A stretch of DNA of 27,487 nucleotides, from NCBI GenBank assembly GCA_021790695.1, contig JAJYGJ010000126.1, positions 1-27,487 of the forward strand. Direction: 5' to 3'. This DNA is from Nitrospirota bacterium (GTDB lineage Bacteria > Nitrospirota > Thermodesulfovibrionia > Thermodesulfovibrionales > JdFR-88). Shown one piece after another: positions 6,623 to 13,425 of the stretch. The notes beneath the pieces are model-generated. The model saw only the letters and a list, made by a program, of their open reading frames with translations, was not told the origin of the DNA and did no database searches. The number at the start of each line of letters is the position of its first letter. Within the stretch, counting starts at the first letter, position 1. Both the position numbers and the translations under genes were made by a program.

Positions 6623-7957
6623 TATGTAGCGGCTTAAGTCCTCGTCCTCTACGATATCGGAGAGCTTTTCGTCCACGTAAGTCTTGTCTATGACGAGCGT
6701 GCCCTTTGCTTTTTCGGGCGCATCGAAGGAGATGTCCTCCAGGAGCTTTTCGAGGACCGTATGCAGACGCCTCGCCCCTATGTTTTCGGTCCTTTCGTTC
6801 ACACTGGCCGCGATGCCCGCAATCTCGTCAACGGCATCCTCCCTGAATTCTATCTCTATGCTTTCCGTGGCAAGGAGGGCGGCGTACTGCTTTAAAAGGG
6901 CGTTGTACGGCTCCTTGAGTATCCTTATGAAATCCTCTTTTTCAAGGTGATCGAGTTCCACTCTTATGGGGAACCTGCCCTGAAGCTCCGGGATCAGGTC
7001 GGAAGGTTTCGCGGTGTGGAAGGCGCCCGCCGCGATGAAGAGCATGTGCTCCGTCTTTACCGGGCCGTACTTGGTGCTCACGGTCGAACCCTCGACAATG
7101 GGCAGGAGGTCCCTCTGGACCCCCTCGCGGGAGACGTCGGGCCCGTACCCCGCGCCCTTTACGGCTATCTTGTCTATCTCGTCGACAAAGATGATGCCGG
7201 ACTGCTCGGCCCGCTCCACCGCTTCCCGGCTTACCTTGTCCATGTCGATGAGCTTGCCTGCCTCCTCGTCGGCAAGCATGACCAGCGCCTCCGTCACCTT
7301 GACCTTCCGTTTTTTCGTTTTTTCGGGCAGGAAGCTTCCCAGCATGTCCTTGAGGTTCACTTCCAGTTCCTCCAGGCCCACGTTGGAGACGATCCCGAAG
7401 GGCATCGTCTTTTCCTTCACTTCTATGTCCACGTATCTCTCGTTCAGCTTGCCTTCGCGGAGCTGGGCGCGGAGCTTGTCCTTGGTCTCGCGGTGCTTTT
7501 TTCTTTCCTCCTCGTTCACGGGCGCTCCACGCAGCCCCCTGGCCGTAGGCAGGAGTATATCGATGAGCCTGTCCTCGGCCAACTGGCGGGCGCGCTCCAT
7601 CACCTTCTGCGTGTGCTCGGAGCGCACCATGTTCAGGGAGGTCTCGGTCAGGTCCCGGACCATCGATTCCACGTCGCGGCCCACGTAGCCGACTTCGGTG
7701 AATTTTGAGGCCTCCACTTTTATGAAAGGGGCGTTGACGAGCCTGGCCAGACGGCGGGCGATCTCGGTCTTGCCGACGCCCGTGGGCCCTATCATGATGA
7801 TGTTCTTGGGCAGCACCTCGTCTTTCAGCTCCGGGGAGAGCCGCTGACGCCGCCACCTGTTTCTGAGCGCTATGGCAACCGCGCGCTTGGCCTTGTTCTG
7901 GCCGATTATGTATTTGCCGAGTTCCTCGACTATCGCCCTTGGCGTGAGGTCTTCCAT
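6617..7957 (-). CDS. hslU: ATP-dependent protease ATPase subunit HslU
   Basis: AAA+ unfoldase of the HslUV cytoplasmic protease. The Walker A motif GPTGVGKT is near residue 60 and Walker B IIFVDEID near 250, followed by the sensor region. The C terminus EDLSRYIL is the conserved tail that docks into HslV. I chose ATG 7957 (446 residues), giving MEDLTPRAIVEEL, which aligns with the E. coli start. An in-frame TTG at 7966 overlaps the hslV stop (TTGA) and would add three residues. The intermediate I-domain between Walker A and B is complete. It is cotranscribed behind hslV. Its stop codon lies inside a dispersed repeat. Confidence 0.97.
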   Translation of the reverse strand: MEDLTPRAIVEELGKYIIGQNKAKRAVAIALRNRWRRQRLSPELKDEVLPKNIIMIGPTGVGKTEIARRLARLVNAPFIKVEASKFTEVGYVGRDVESMVRDLTETSLNMVRSEHTQKVMERARQLAEDRLIDILLPTARGLRGAPVNEEERKKHRETKDKLRAQLREGKLNERYVDIEVKEKTMPFGIVSNVGLEELEVNLKDMLGSFLPEKTKKRKVKVTEALVMLADEEAGKLIDMDKVSREAVERAEQSGIIFVDEIDKIAVKGAGYGPDVSREGVQRDLLPIVEGSTVSTKYGPVKTEHMLFIAAGAFHTAKPSDLIPELQGRFPIRVELDHLEKEDFIRILKEPYNALLKQYAALLATESIEIEFREDAVDEIAGIAASVNERTENIGARRLHTVLEKLLEDISFDAPEKAKGTLVIDKTYVDEKLSDIVEDEDLSRYIL

Positions 7958-7962
7958 ATCTT

Positions 7963-8490
7963 TCAAAGTTCCTCGATCAGTATCTGGTCGTTGGTGTATA
8001 TGCAGATGGAGGAGGCTATCTTCATCGACTTTTCGACTATCTGCCTTGCCTCGAGCTCCGTTTCCAGGAGGAGCGCCTCGGCCGCAGCCTTCGCATAGGT
8101 CCCTCCCGAACCGATGGCGGCTATCCCGCGCTCCGGCTCTATTACATCGCCCGTGCCGGAGAGTATGAACGTGTGCTCCGCGTCTGCGACTATGAGCAGG
8201 GCCTCCAGCCGCCTCAGCACGCGGTCAGTCCTCCAATCCTTGGCCAGATCGATGGCCGCCTTGACTATCTTGCCCCTCTGCGCCTGGACCTTCTCCTCGA
8301 ATTTCTCGAACAGGGTGAGGGCGTCGGCCGTGGCGCCCGCAAAACCGGCCAGTATCCGGTCGTCGTAGAGTTTCCTTATCTTTTTGGCGTTGTGCTTCAG
8401 CACCGTGTCCCCAAGCGTGATCTGGCCGTCACAGCCGATGCACACCTTCGGACCCCGCCTGACACATATTACAGTCGTACCCTTGAACAA
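7963..8490 (-). CDS. hslV: ATP-dependent protease proteolytic subunit HslV
   Basis: 175-residue threonine protease that forms the proteolytic double ring of HslUV. The N terminus reads MFKGTTVICVRR; by analogy with Thermotoga HslV, a short propeptide is removed and the Thr after Gly (T5) becomes the nucleophile. The motif usually written GGDGQ appears as GCDGQITLG, an uncommon Cys substitution near the active site. The start codon is TTG: no other start exists in frame nearby, and GGGGAG lies 8-10 nt upstream. The C terminus ILIEEL ends in TGA just before hslU. The 667-bp gap upstream must hold its promoter, which I could not place with confidence. Confidence 0.96.
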   Translation of the reverse strand: MFKGTTVICVRRGPKVCIGCDGQITLGDTVLKHNAKKIRKLYDDRILAGFAGATADALTLFEKFEEKVQAQRGKIVKAAIDLAKDWRTDRVLRRLEALLIVADAEHTFILSGTGDVIEPERGIAAIGSGGTYAKAAAEALLLETELEARQIVEKSMKIASSICIYTNDQILIEEL

Positions 8491-9157
8491 AACAGAATCT
8501 CCCCGAAATCCTTCCCGAAAATCCTGAAATTTAAGAGGCCTTAAGGGGCCAGGAATCCCTTCACGGTTGACGTAGATAATATATCATAACACGCGTCTTT
8601 ATTTTAAGCCGGGAACCAGTCCCGCCGGGGACCAGTCCCATGGGACCGGGTCTGCGTCATTTGTGGGGCAACGCTGGTGTCCGCCTGCTTCTCGATGAAA
8701 GAAGCAAACGGACCAGTCCCATTTTGGTAATGGGTTAGTTCAAATCATCGTCGGTCAATTTCATCAAAGCGGGGGCGGCTTGCCTGGACGGGACTTTTTT
8801 TGGGCCTCCGCCGTGAAGCGGAGCGACCGCATCTCCGGCCGCCTGAAGCTTACCCGACCTCTCAAATACCTAAAAAAAACTTTAAAAAATAATCTCAAAT
8901 TAAGAAGGAGCTTTATGGATTCCCTCATAACACCCGGAAAATCAAGAAGCAAATCCGTACAGGAGCAGTCGCGGCAAGGAATACCCCGATAATAATAATT
9001 TAACATAATATATATTATCAGACATTTTTAATTAACCGTGGTTGTTGAAAAAATGTTATTAACCCGATCGGCCCCGGCGATTGTCCCTTATCGCCTTTGC
9101 ATTTGTCCGCGACTGGTCAGCTTTTGTGCAATGGGATTTTGATGCAGAATCAAAGGA
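8491..9157. other. 667-bp intergenic region with repeats and an AT-rich block
   Basis: No supported gene. The part near 8611-8720 holds three copies of a GGACCAGTCCC-like element. From 8770 to 8860 the sequence is GC-rich; a vaguely similar string (CGCCGTGAA preceded by a T-run) occurs near 3350. Positions 8985-9055 are strongly AT-rich with ATATATATTATC and TTAATTAA. A 25-codon ORF (8915-8992) follows AAGGAG with only 4-nt spacing and is not convincing. TTTGAT/ATCAAA (9138-9154) forms a weak hairpin just after the mtaB stop. The hslV promoter must lie here on the minus strand. Confidence 0.6.
8611..8720. repeat. Three GGACCAGTCCC-like short repeats
   Basis: Copies lie at 8611-8623 (GGGAACCAGTCCC), 8628-8639 (GGGACCAGTCCC) and 8710-8720 (GGACCAGTCCC), with a related GGGACCGGGTC at 8642. 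Each is an imperfect palindrome (GGGAC/GTCCC) able to form a small stem. This resembles a REP-like intergenic element, but no family was identified. Confidence 0.6.
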
Positions 9158-10474
9158 TTACGTATTAATTACGGGCTTTCCGACGGCAATTGCCTCTTTT
9201 TGTCCCACGATCTCCACATTTACAAGGTTCCCGGGGTGTATCCCCCCGGAAAACGAGTATTCATGCGGTATTAATACCTTCACGTAATTGCCGGCTACGC
9301 CCCTCAGGCCTGCCACCCCATCGACCTGGGCTGCGGCGTCGCCCTCAACCAGGACCTCCAATACTTCCCCCCTCAGGCTTTCAATAAAAGAGCGCCTCTT
9401 TTCGCCTGCCAGTTCCCGCAAAATAGCGGATCTCCTTTTCTTGACCAGGCCGTGAACCTTTCCGCAGAAACCGGCCGCCTCCGTACCCGGCCTCGGGGAA
9501 TAGGCAAATACGTGCACATACGTAAAAGGCAACTGCCTAATGACCGAGACCGTGTTTTGAAATTCATCCTCGCCTTCGCCGGGAAACCCCACTATAACGT
9601 CCGTGCCGAGCCCCGGAAGTCTTAAATCCTTAACCACTTTCTCAACTTTTCGTATAAAAATGGCTGAATCATAACGTCTTTTCATTAATCTGAGGATCCG
9701 GTCATCCCCGCTTTGAAGCGGCAGGTGGAGGTGTCTCGCAAGCCGGTCCCCTTTAAGAAGCTCCAGGAGCCTGTCATCCACCTCGTTTATCTCGATGGAG
9801 CTGAGTCTGACCCTGGAGACATCGGTTTCGTTCAGTATCCTTTCCACCATGCGGGAGAGAGAGGGCCGATCCGGCCCCGGATGACCCGGCCCGCACCCGC
9901 CGATGTCCCTTCCATAAAGACCGAGATGAACGCCGGTGAGCACCACCTCCCTGTATCCTTCATCCACGGCGCGCCGGACCCCGGCGATAACTTCATCGGG
10001 AGCAACACTCCATGCCGGCCCGCGGGCCTTCCGGACAATGCAATAACTGCACGCGTAGTCGCACCCGTCTTGTATTTTTAGAAAATACCGGCTCCGGCCC
10101 TTACTGCTTCCTTTTTCACCATAATCTAATGTATAACTTGATGATTTACCTGATATCATCTCGATTATAGATTCTTTTTCTTTGTTGGATACGACACTGG
10201 CAACGCCCTTCATGTCTTCAACCGCCTGGGGATTCAGCTCCGCATAGCAACCCGTGACTATCACTCTGGCGCCGGTTTCAGCCGCCCTTCTGATAAGCTG
10301 TCTGGACTGGTATTCGCTTTTGGTGGTGACCGCGCAGGTATTGATTACGCAGATTTCCGGATTTTCATCGATGCCGACTATGGTTGCCCGCCGACCGGCC
10401 CCGAGGGCCGACGACAGTCCGGCAAGTTCCGACTGGTTTACCTTGCACCCGAGGCTAAGAAGTGCGACCCTCAT
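9158..10474 (-). CDS. mtaB: tRNA (t6A37) C2-methylthiotransferase MtaB
   Basis: 438-residue radical SAM methylthiotransferase that converts t6A37 to ms2t6A37 in tRNAs reading ANN codons. The N-terminal UPF0004 domain holds three cluster cysteines in LGCKVNQSE, INTCAVTTKSE and VTGCYAEL. The SAM cluster motif is CDYACSYC with IVRKARGP following. LPLQSGDDRILRLMKRRY and GLGTDVIVGFPGE are typical of the family. The C-terminal part (about 365-435) fits a TRAM RNA-binding domain. CKVNQSE, rather than the CQMN of MiaB, marks it as MtaB. Its ATG shares one base with the stop of miaB (TAATG), so translation is probably coupled. A weak hairpin follows its stop. Confidence 0.95.
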   Translation of the reverse strand: MRVALLSLGCKVNQSELAGLSSALGAGRRATIVGIDENPEICVINTCAVTTKSEYQSRQLIRRAAETGARVIVTGCYAELNPQAVEDMKGVASVVSNKEKESIIEMISGKSSSYTLDYGEKGSSKGRSRYFLKIQDGCDYACSYCIVRKARGPAWSVAPDEVIAGVRRAVDEGYREVVLTGVHLGLYGRDIGGCGPGHPGPDRPSLSRMVERILNETDVSRVRLSSIEINEVDDRLLELLKGDRLARHLHLPLQSGDDRILRLMKRRYDSAIFIRKVEKVVKDLRLPGLGTDVIVGFPGEGEDEFQNTVSVIRQLPFTYVHVFAYSPRPGTEAAGFCGKVHGLVKKRRSAILRELAGEKRRSFIESLRGEVLEVLVEGDAAAQVDGVAGLRGVAGNYVKVLIPHEYSFSGGIHPGNLVNVEIVGQKEAIAVGKPVINT

Positions 10475-11862
10475 TACAGCCGCCCTTCGAGCGAATGCCT
10501 CCTGGCCTTGATGATCTTCAGGGAGACGACAGAACCGGGGGTAATATCTGCCTCACGGAGGCCCGCCTCGTTGGCCCCTTCGCAGGCAGCGGTCCCGAAA
10601 TTCACGATCTTGTTCGTCCGCGTCCTTCCGCTCAGTCTTTTGCCGCCGACCGATGCATCCGGGCCTTCGATCATGACCTCCTGGAGCGAACCCTCAAGGG
10701 CCTTGTTTTTCCTGAGCGTTATCTCGTCCTGTAGGGCAAGTAACTCACCCAGTCTCCGCGTGGCAACGCCCGGCTGCGGACGGTCGTGGAATGAGGCGGC
10801 GGCGGTGCCCGGCCTGGGCGAGTATTTAAACGCGAATATCCCGTCAAACTCAATCTGTCCCAGGGCGGAAATGGTGGCCACGTGGTCCTCTTCGGTCTCC
10901 CCCGGGAAACCGGCGATTATATCGGTGGTGATTGAAATGCCGGGCGTACGGCGGCGCAGTTGCTCAATCTTTCCCATGTAATCGGCAAAGCCGTAACGAC
11001 GGTTCATGCGCGCAAGCACCCTGTCGGAGCCGGACTGGAGAGGCAGATGGATGTGTTCGCAGAGCTTTTCGAGCCCTCCTATCGCCTCGATCAGACCGGG
11101 CGAGAGGTCCCTCGGATGAGAGGTGACAAAGCGGATGCGGCTGATACCGTCCACGCGGTCCGCCATGGCCAGCAGGCCCGGAAAATCGACATCGCTCCCG
11201 TAGGAATTGACGTTCTGCCCAAGCAGTGTGACCTCCCGGAACCCCTCGTCCGCCAATCGCCGGATTTCTTCCAGTATGCCGCCGGAAGGGCGGCAAGTCT
11301 CCCTTCCGCGCGTGAAGGGCACGATACAATACGTGCAGAAATTGTCGCACCCGTACATGATGGAAACCCATGCCCGCGGTTTTCCCTTCCTCGCGGCCGG
11401 CAGTTCAAGCGACGAAATATCCTGATTTTCATCGAGAAAGACGAACCTGCCGCGGCGGGCGTTTTTGCCGTTGCAATCCGGATTGTCATTGCAATCCGGC
11501 AGCCCCATCGAATGCCCCAGCAGCTCTATGTTCTGCGGACCGGCTATGCAGTCCACAAACGGCGCCTTCCGTAAAAGTTCACGGCCCATCTGCTGGGCAA
11601 CGCAGCCGGCAACGGCGATCTTCAGCCCGGGCCTCCGTTTTTTAAGCCCCCTGAGCCTTCCCAGCTCGCTCAGGAATTTTTGCTCCGCCTTCTCCCTTAT
11701 GGCGCAGGTGTTGAAGACGATAAGGTCCGCGAGGTCCGCCTCCCCGTCCGGGACCTCCCGCAATCCGTTCCGGGCGAGGACCCCCGATATCCTTTCGGAA
11801 TCGTGAAAGTTCATCTGGCAGCCGAACGTGCGAATGTAGAATGTCTTTTTTTCCACCGCCAT
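10474..11862 (-). CDS. miaB: tRNA (i6A37) C2-methylthiotransferase MiaB
   Basis: 462-residue radical SAM methylthiotransferase that makes ms2i6A37 in tRNAs reading UNN codons. The UPF0004 cysteines are in RTFGCQMNFHDSE, NTCAIREKAEQ and VAGCVAQQ; the SAM cluster is CDNFCTYC with IVPFTRGRE following. The HLPLQSGSDRVLARMNRRY and TRAM regions are present. I used ATG 11862 (MAVEKKTFYIRTFGC), not the upstream 11991 start, because conserved sequence begins here and a promoter ends 6 nt before it. A linker near residues 120-130 contains an 18-bp duplication giving two DCN units. Having both miaB and mtaB side by side implies one transcript for the two wobble-adjacent tRNA modifications. Confidence 0.96.
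   Translation of the reverse strand: MAVEKKTFYIRTFGCQMNFHDSERISGVLARNGLREVPDGEADLADLIVFNTCAIREKAEQKFLSELGRLRGLKKRRPGLKIAVAGCVAQQMGRELLRKAPFVDCIAGPQNIELLGHSMGLPDCNDNPDCNGKNARRGRFVFLDENQDISSLELPAARKGKPRAWVSIMYGCDNFCTYCIVPFTRGRETCRPSGGILEEIRRLADEGFREVTLLGQNVNSYGSDVDFPGLLAMADRVDGISRIRFVTSHPRDLSPGLIEAIGGLEKLCEHIHLPLQSGSDRVLARMNRRYGFADYMGKIEQLRRRTPGISITTDIIAGFPGETEEDHVATISALGQIEFDGIFAFKYSPRPGTAAASFHDRPQPGVATRRLGELLALQDEITLRKNKALEGSLQEVMIEGPDASVGGKRLSGRTRTNKIVNFGTAACEGANEAGLREADITPGSVVSLKIIKARRHSLEGRL
11471..11499. repeat. 18-bp-period duplication in the miaB linker
   Basis: TTGCAATCCGG occurs at 11471-11481 and 11489-11499, a period of 18 bp. In the gene this repeats Asp-Cys-Asn in the linker between the UPF0004 and radical SAM domains and adds two extra cysteines not known from the family. 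Confidence 0.8.
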
Positions 11863-11868
11863 CCGGTA

Positions 11869-11898
11869 ATTATCCCAAATAAACCGTATCCTTGGCAA
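11869..11898 (-). promoter_or_regulatory. Probable leaderless promoter of miaB-mtaB
   Basis: The minus strand has TTGCCA (11893-11898), an 18-nt spacer and GATAAT (11869-11874), which ends 6 nt before the miaB ATG at 11862. Transcription would then start at or next to the A of ATG. There is no Shine-Dalgarno. Both boxes differ from consensus by one base. Confidence 0.55.
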
Positions 11899-12231
11899 AT
11901 CCCCTGCCCTCCCACAAAAAGCGCGTGGTCCCCCTCCAGGCGGATCCTCAAGGATCACCAGTGTTCGAATTGTATCCCATAGAAACAACAATCCCGGCGT
12001 AATGGGGCATTTGTATCTATAAGTTACACATGAATATATCGTCTCCCCGGGCCCGAAGCCGCCCGCGCGCAGCCGATTTCATTATTAATGCGGTCTTTTC
12101 CATGTCCGTCCGGTCCCGCAGCCGACTTTCCGTCAATGGCACGTGCCTTGCTTGTTGAATATGCAAGTGGCTTTCTTTTTATTGAGCGGACGCGCGCGGA
12201 AAAACTTGCCGGTTTTCAAGGAGAAATCGAG
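11899..12231. other. Divergent intergenic region between miaB and the polysaccharide operon
   Basis: No gene is supported: the frame upstream of 12232 is open but carries no recognisable sequence. The region holds a sigma-54 promoter at 12137-12153 and the Shine-Dalgarno AAGGAG (12218-12223). A possible weak palindromic area, TCTATAAGTTACACATGA near 12016, could hold an activator site, but I cannot identify one. Confidence 0.5.
12137..12153 (+). promoter_or_regulatory. Sigma-54 (RpoN) promoter of the polysaccharide export operon
   Basis: TGGCACG-TGCC-TTGCTT matches the -24/-12 consensus (TGGCACG-N4-TTGCW) at every conserved position. GG at 12138-12139 and GC at 12150-12151 are exactly 10 nt apart. 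Transcription would begin near 12163, giving a leader of about 70 nt before the first gene. Sigma-54 promoters need an AAA+ activator; none is encoded in the window. Sigma-54 control of exopolysaccharide genes is known in related bacteria. Confidence 0.8.
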
Positions 12232-13263
12232 ATGCCCGTAAAACCCGCATATCGTTGGATGTTGATTTATGTTCTGATCGCCCTTCTGCCCGCCGTCGCC
12301 TCATGCGCGAGGGGGGGGATGCGCACCGAGCAGGACCTCATGCAAAATTCGAAAAATAGCGGCAACCGGCTGGTGGACAAGTACAATCTCCAGATCGCCG
12401 CCCTGGGCGGGATGCAAAACGCGGCCGGCCACGGCCCTGATGCGGACTACGAGATAGGGCCGCAAGACCTCCTGGACATAAGCGTTTTCGAGGTCAAGGA
12501 GATGACGAACACTGTCCGTGTAAGCGGCAACGGATATATCGGCATGCCCCTTGTGGGGCGGATAAAGGCTGAAGGGCTCACGTCCGTCCAGCTTGAGGAC
12601 CTTATCGCCAGGAAGCTTCGGCGTTATCTGCAGGACCCGACCGTAAGCGTATTCATAAAACAATACCGGAGCCAGCCGATCTCGGTCCTGGGGGCGGTAA
12701 GGGCCCCGAAGATTTATTACGTCACCGGACAGATGCACCTGCTGGACATGCTTGCGATGGCGGGCGGGCTTGCGCCCGACGCGGGCAACGTCTGCATCGT
12801 GCAGAGTGTCGGGAGCGGCAAAGACCCCAAACAGACCGTGGTGAACCTGGAGGAACTGTTGAACAAAGGACATGCCGGGCTCAATATCCCGGTGTACGGC
12901 GGGCAGATTGTGGATGTGCCCAGGGGCGGCATGTTCTTTGTCGACGGCGCCGTGCACAAACCCGGCTCCTTTCGCATAGAAGGCAACACCACGCTCACGC
13001 AGGCTATATCGATGGCCGACGGGTTCGCATATTCGGCCGTAAAATCAAACATCAGGATATACCGGGCGACCGGCACGGCCAAAAGGAAGATGCTAGCAGT
13101 CAATTACGAATCCATCCTGAAAGGCAAAAGCCCTGACTTGGCCCTCCAGGACAGGGACGTGATCATAGTGCCGGAAAACGGGTTCAAGTCCTTCCTGAGA
13201 GGGTTTTCAACCTTCATCGGCATGGGCCCTTTCAGCGTAGGCAGGTATGGCGGAGTTTACTAG
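12232..13263 (+). CDS. Outer-membrane polysaccharide export lipoprotein (Wza/OPX family)
   Basis: 343 residues. The lipoprotein signal ends LLPAVASC (C25), so the mature protein is lipid-anchored and probably forms the outer-membrane exit channel for a capsule or exopolysaccharide. The polysaccharide export domain follows (about 75-165: YEIGPQDLLDISVFE, NGYIGMPLVGRIKAEGLT, LQDPTVSVFIKQY). Two SLBB-type domains come next (about 170-235, ISVLGAVRAPKIYYV; about 255-325, GMFFVDGAVHKPGSFRIEG). I chose ATG 12232 because it begins the signal peptide 8 nt after AAGGAG; the upstream extension has no such features. The gene lies under a sigma-54 promoter and is followed by a Wzz/BY-kinase, the usual partner pair. 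No glycosyltransferase, Wzx or Wzy gene is in the window. Confidence 0.92.
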   Translation: MPVKPAYRWMLIYVLIALLPAVASCARGGMRTEQDLMQNSKNSGNRLVDKYNLQIAALGGMQNAAGHGPDADYEIGPQDLLDISVFEVKEMTNTVRVSGNGYIGMPLVGRIKAEGLTSVQLEDLIARKLRRYLQDPTVSVFIKQYRSQPISVLGAVRAPKIYYVTGQMHLLDMLAMAGGLAPDAGNVCIVQSVGSGKDPKQTVVNLEELLNKGHAGLNIPVYGGQIVDVPRGGMFFVDGAVHKPGSFRIEGNTTLTQAISMADGFAYSAVKSNIRIYRATGTAKRKMLAVNYESILKGKSPDLALQDRDVIIVPENGFKSFLRGFSTFIGMGPFSVGRYGGVY

Positions 13264-13370
13264 AACATTTTATATCTGAAAATTGATTCCGAAGCTAAAC
13301 AGAGAGGAAATCGTGGCACACAAGTTCTTCCGGTTGCGACGCGCCGTATGCCTTGAGTCGAGCCTCTTGC

Positions 13371-13408
13371 GGCCGGAAGCGGTTTTGATTTGAGATAGGT
13401 TCCAAGAC
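13371..13408 (+). repeat. Dispersed repeat, copy C
   Basis: GGCCGGAAGCGGTTTT, then GATTTGAGATAGGTTCCAAGA. It lies in the 162-bp gap between the export lipoprotein and the BY-kinase gene, 5 nt before the kinase ribosome binding site (GGAGG, 13413-13417). It is the only one of the four copies not touching a stop codon. Confidence 0.7.
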
Positions 13409-13425
13409 AATCGGAGGCGGCATTA

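Noticed and set aside
6942..7856. 304-codon second minus-strand frame over hslU
   Set aside because: Out-of-frame reading of hslU; repetitive Arg/Gly composition, no family features.
8915..8992. 25-codon ORF after AAGGAG
   Set aside because: Spacing to the ATG is only 4 nt, the product is short and basic with no features, and the overlapping opposite strand is equally open. Kept only as a note.
8764..9006. 80-codon minus-strand frame with CRDCSCTD
   Set aside because: It crosses repeat-like intergenic DNA and an AT-rich block, has no ribosome binding site, and its composition changes sharply along its length.
9138..9154. TTTGAT/ATCAAA hairpin as intrinsic terminator of mtaB
   Set aside because: Only 6 bp, AT-rich, and no T-tract follows on the minus strand.
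11893..11909. TGGCAAATCCCCTGC as a second sigma-54 promoter
   Set aside because: GG/GC spacing is right, but the -12 box is CTGC and it overlaps the miaB -35. Much weaker than the site at 12137.
11955..11975. GTTCGAATTG resembling a tRNA T-loop
   Set aside because: No acceptor, D or anticodon arms can be built around it.
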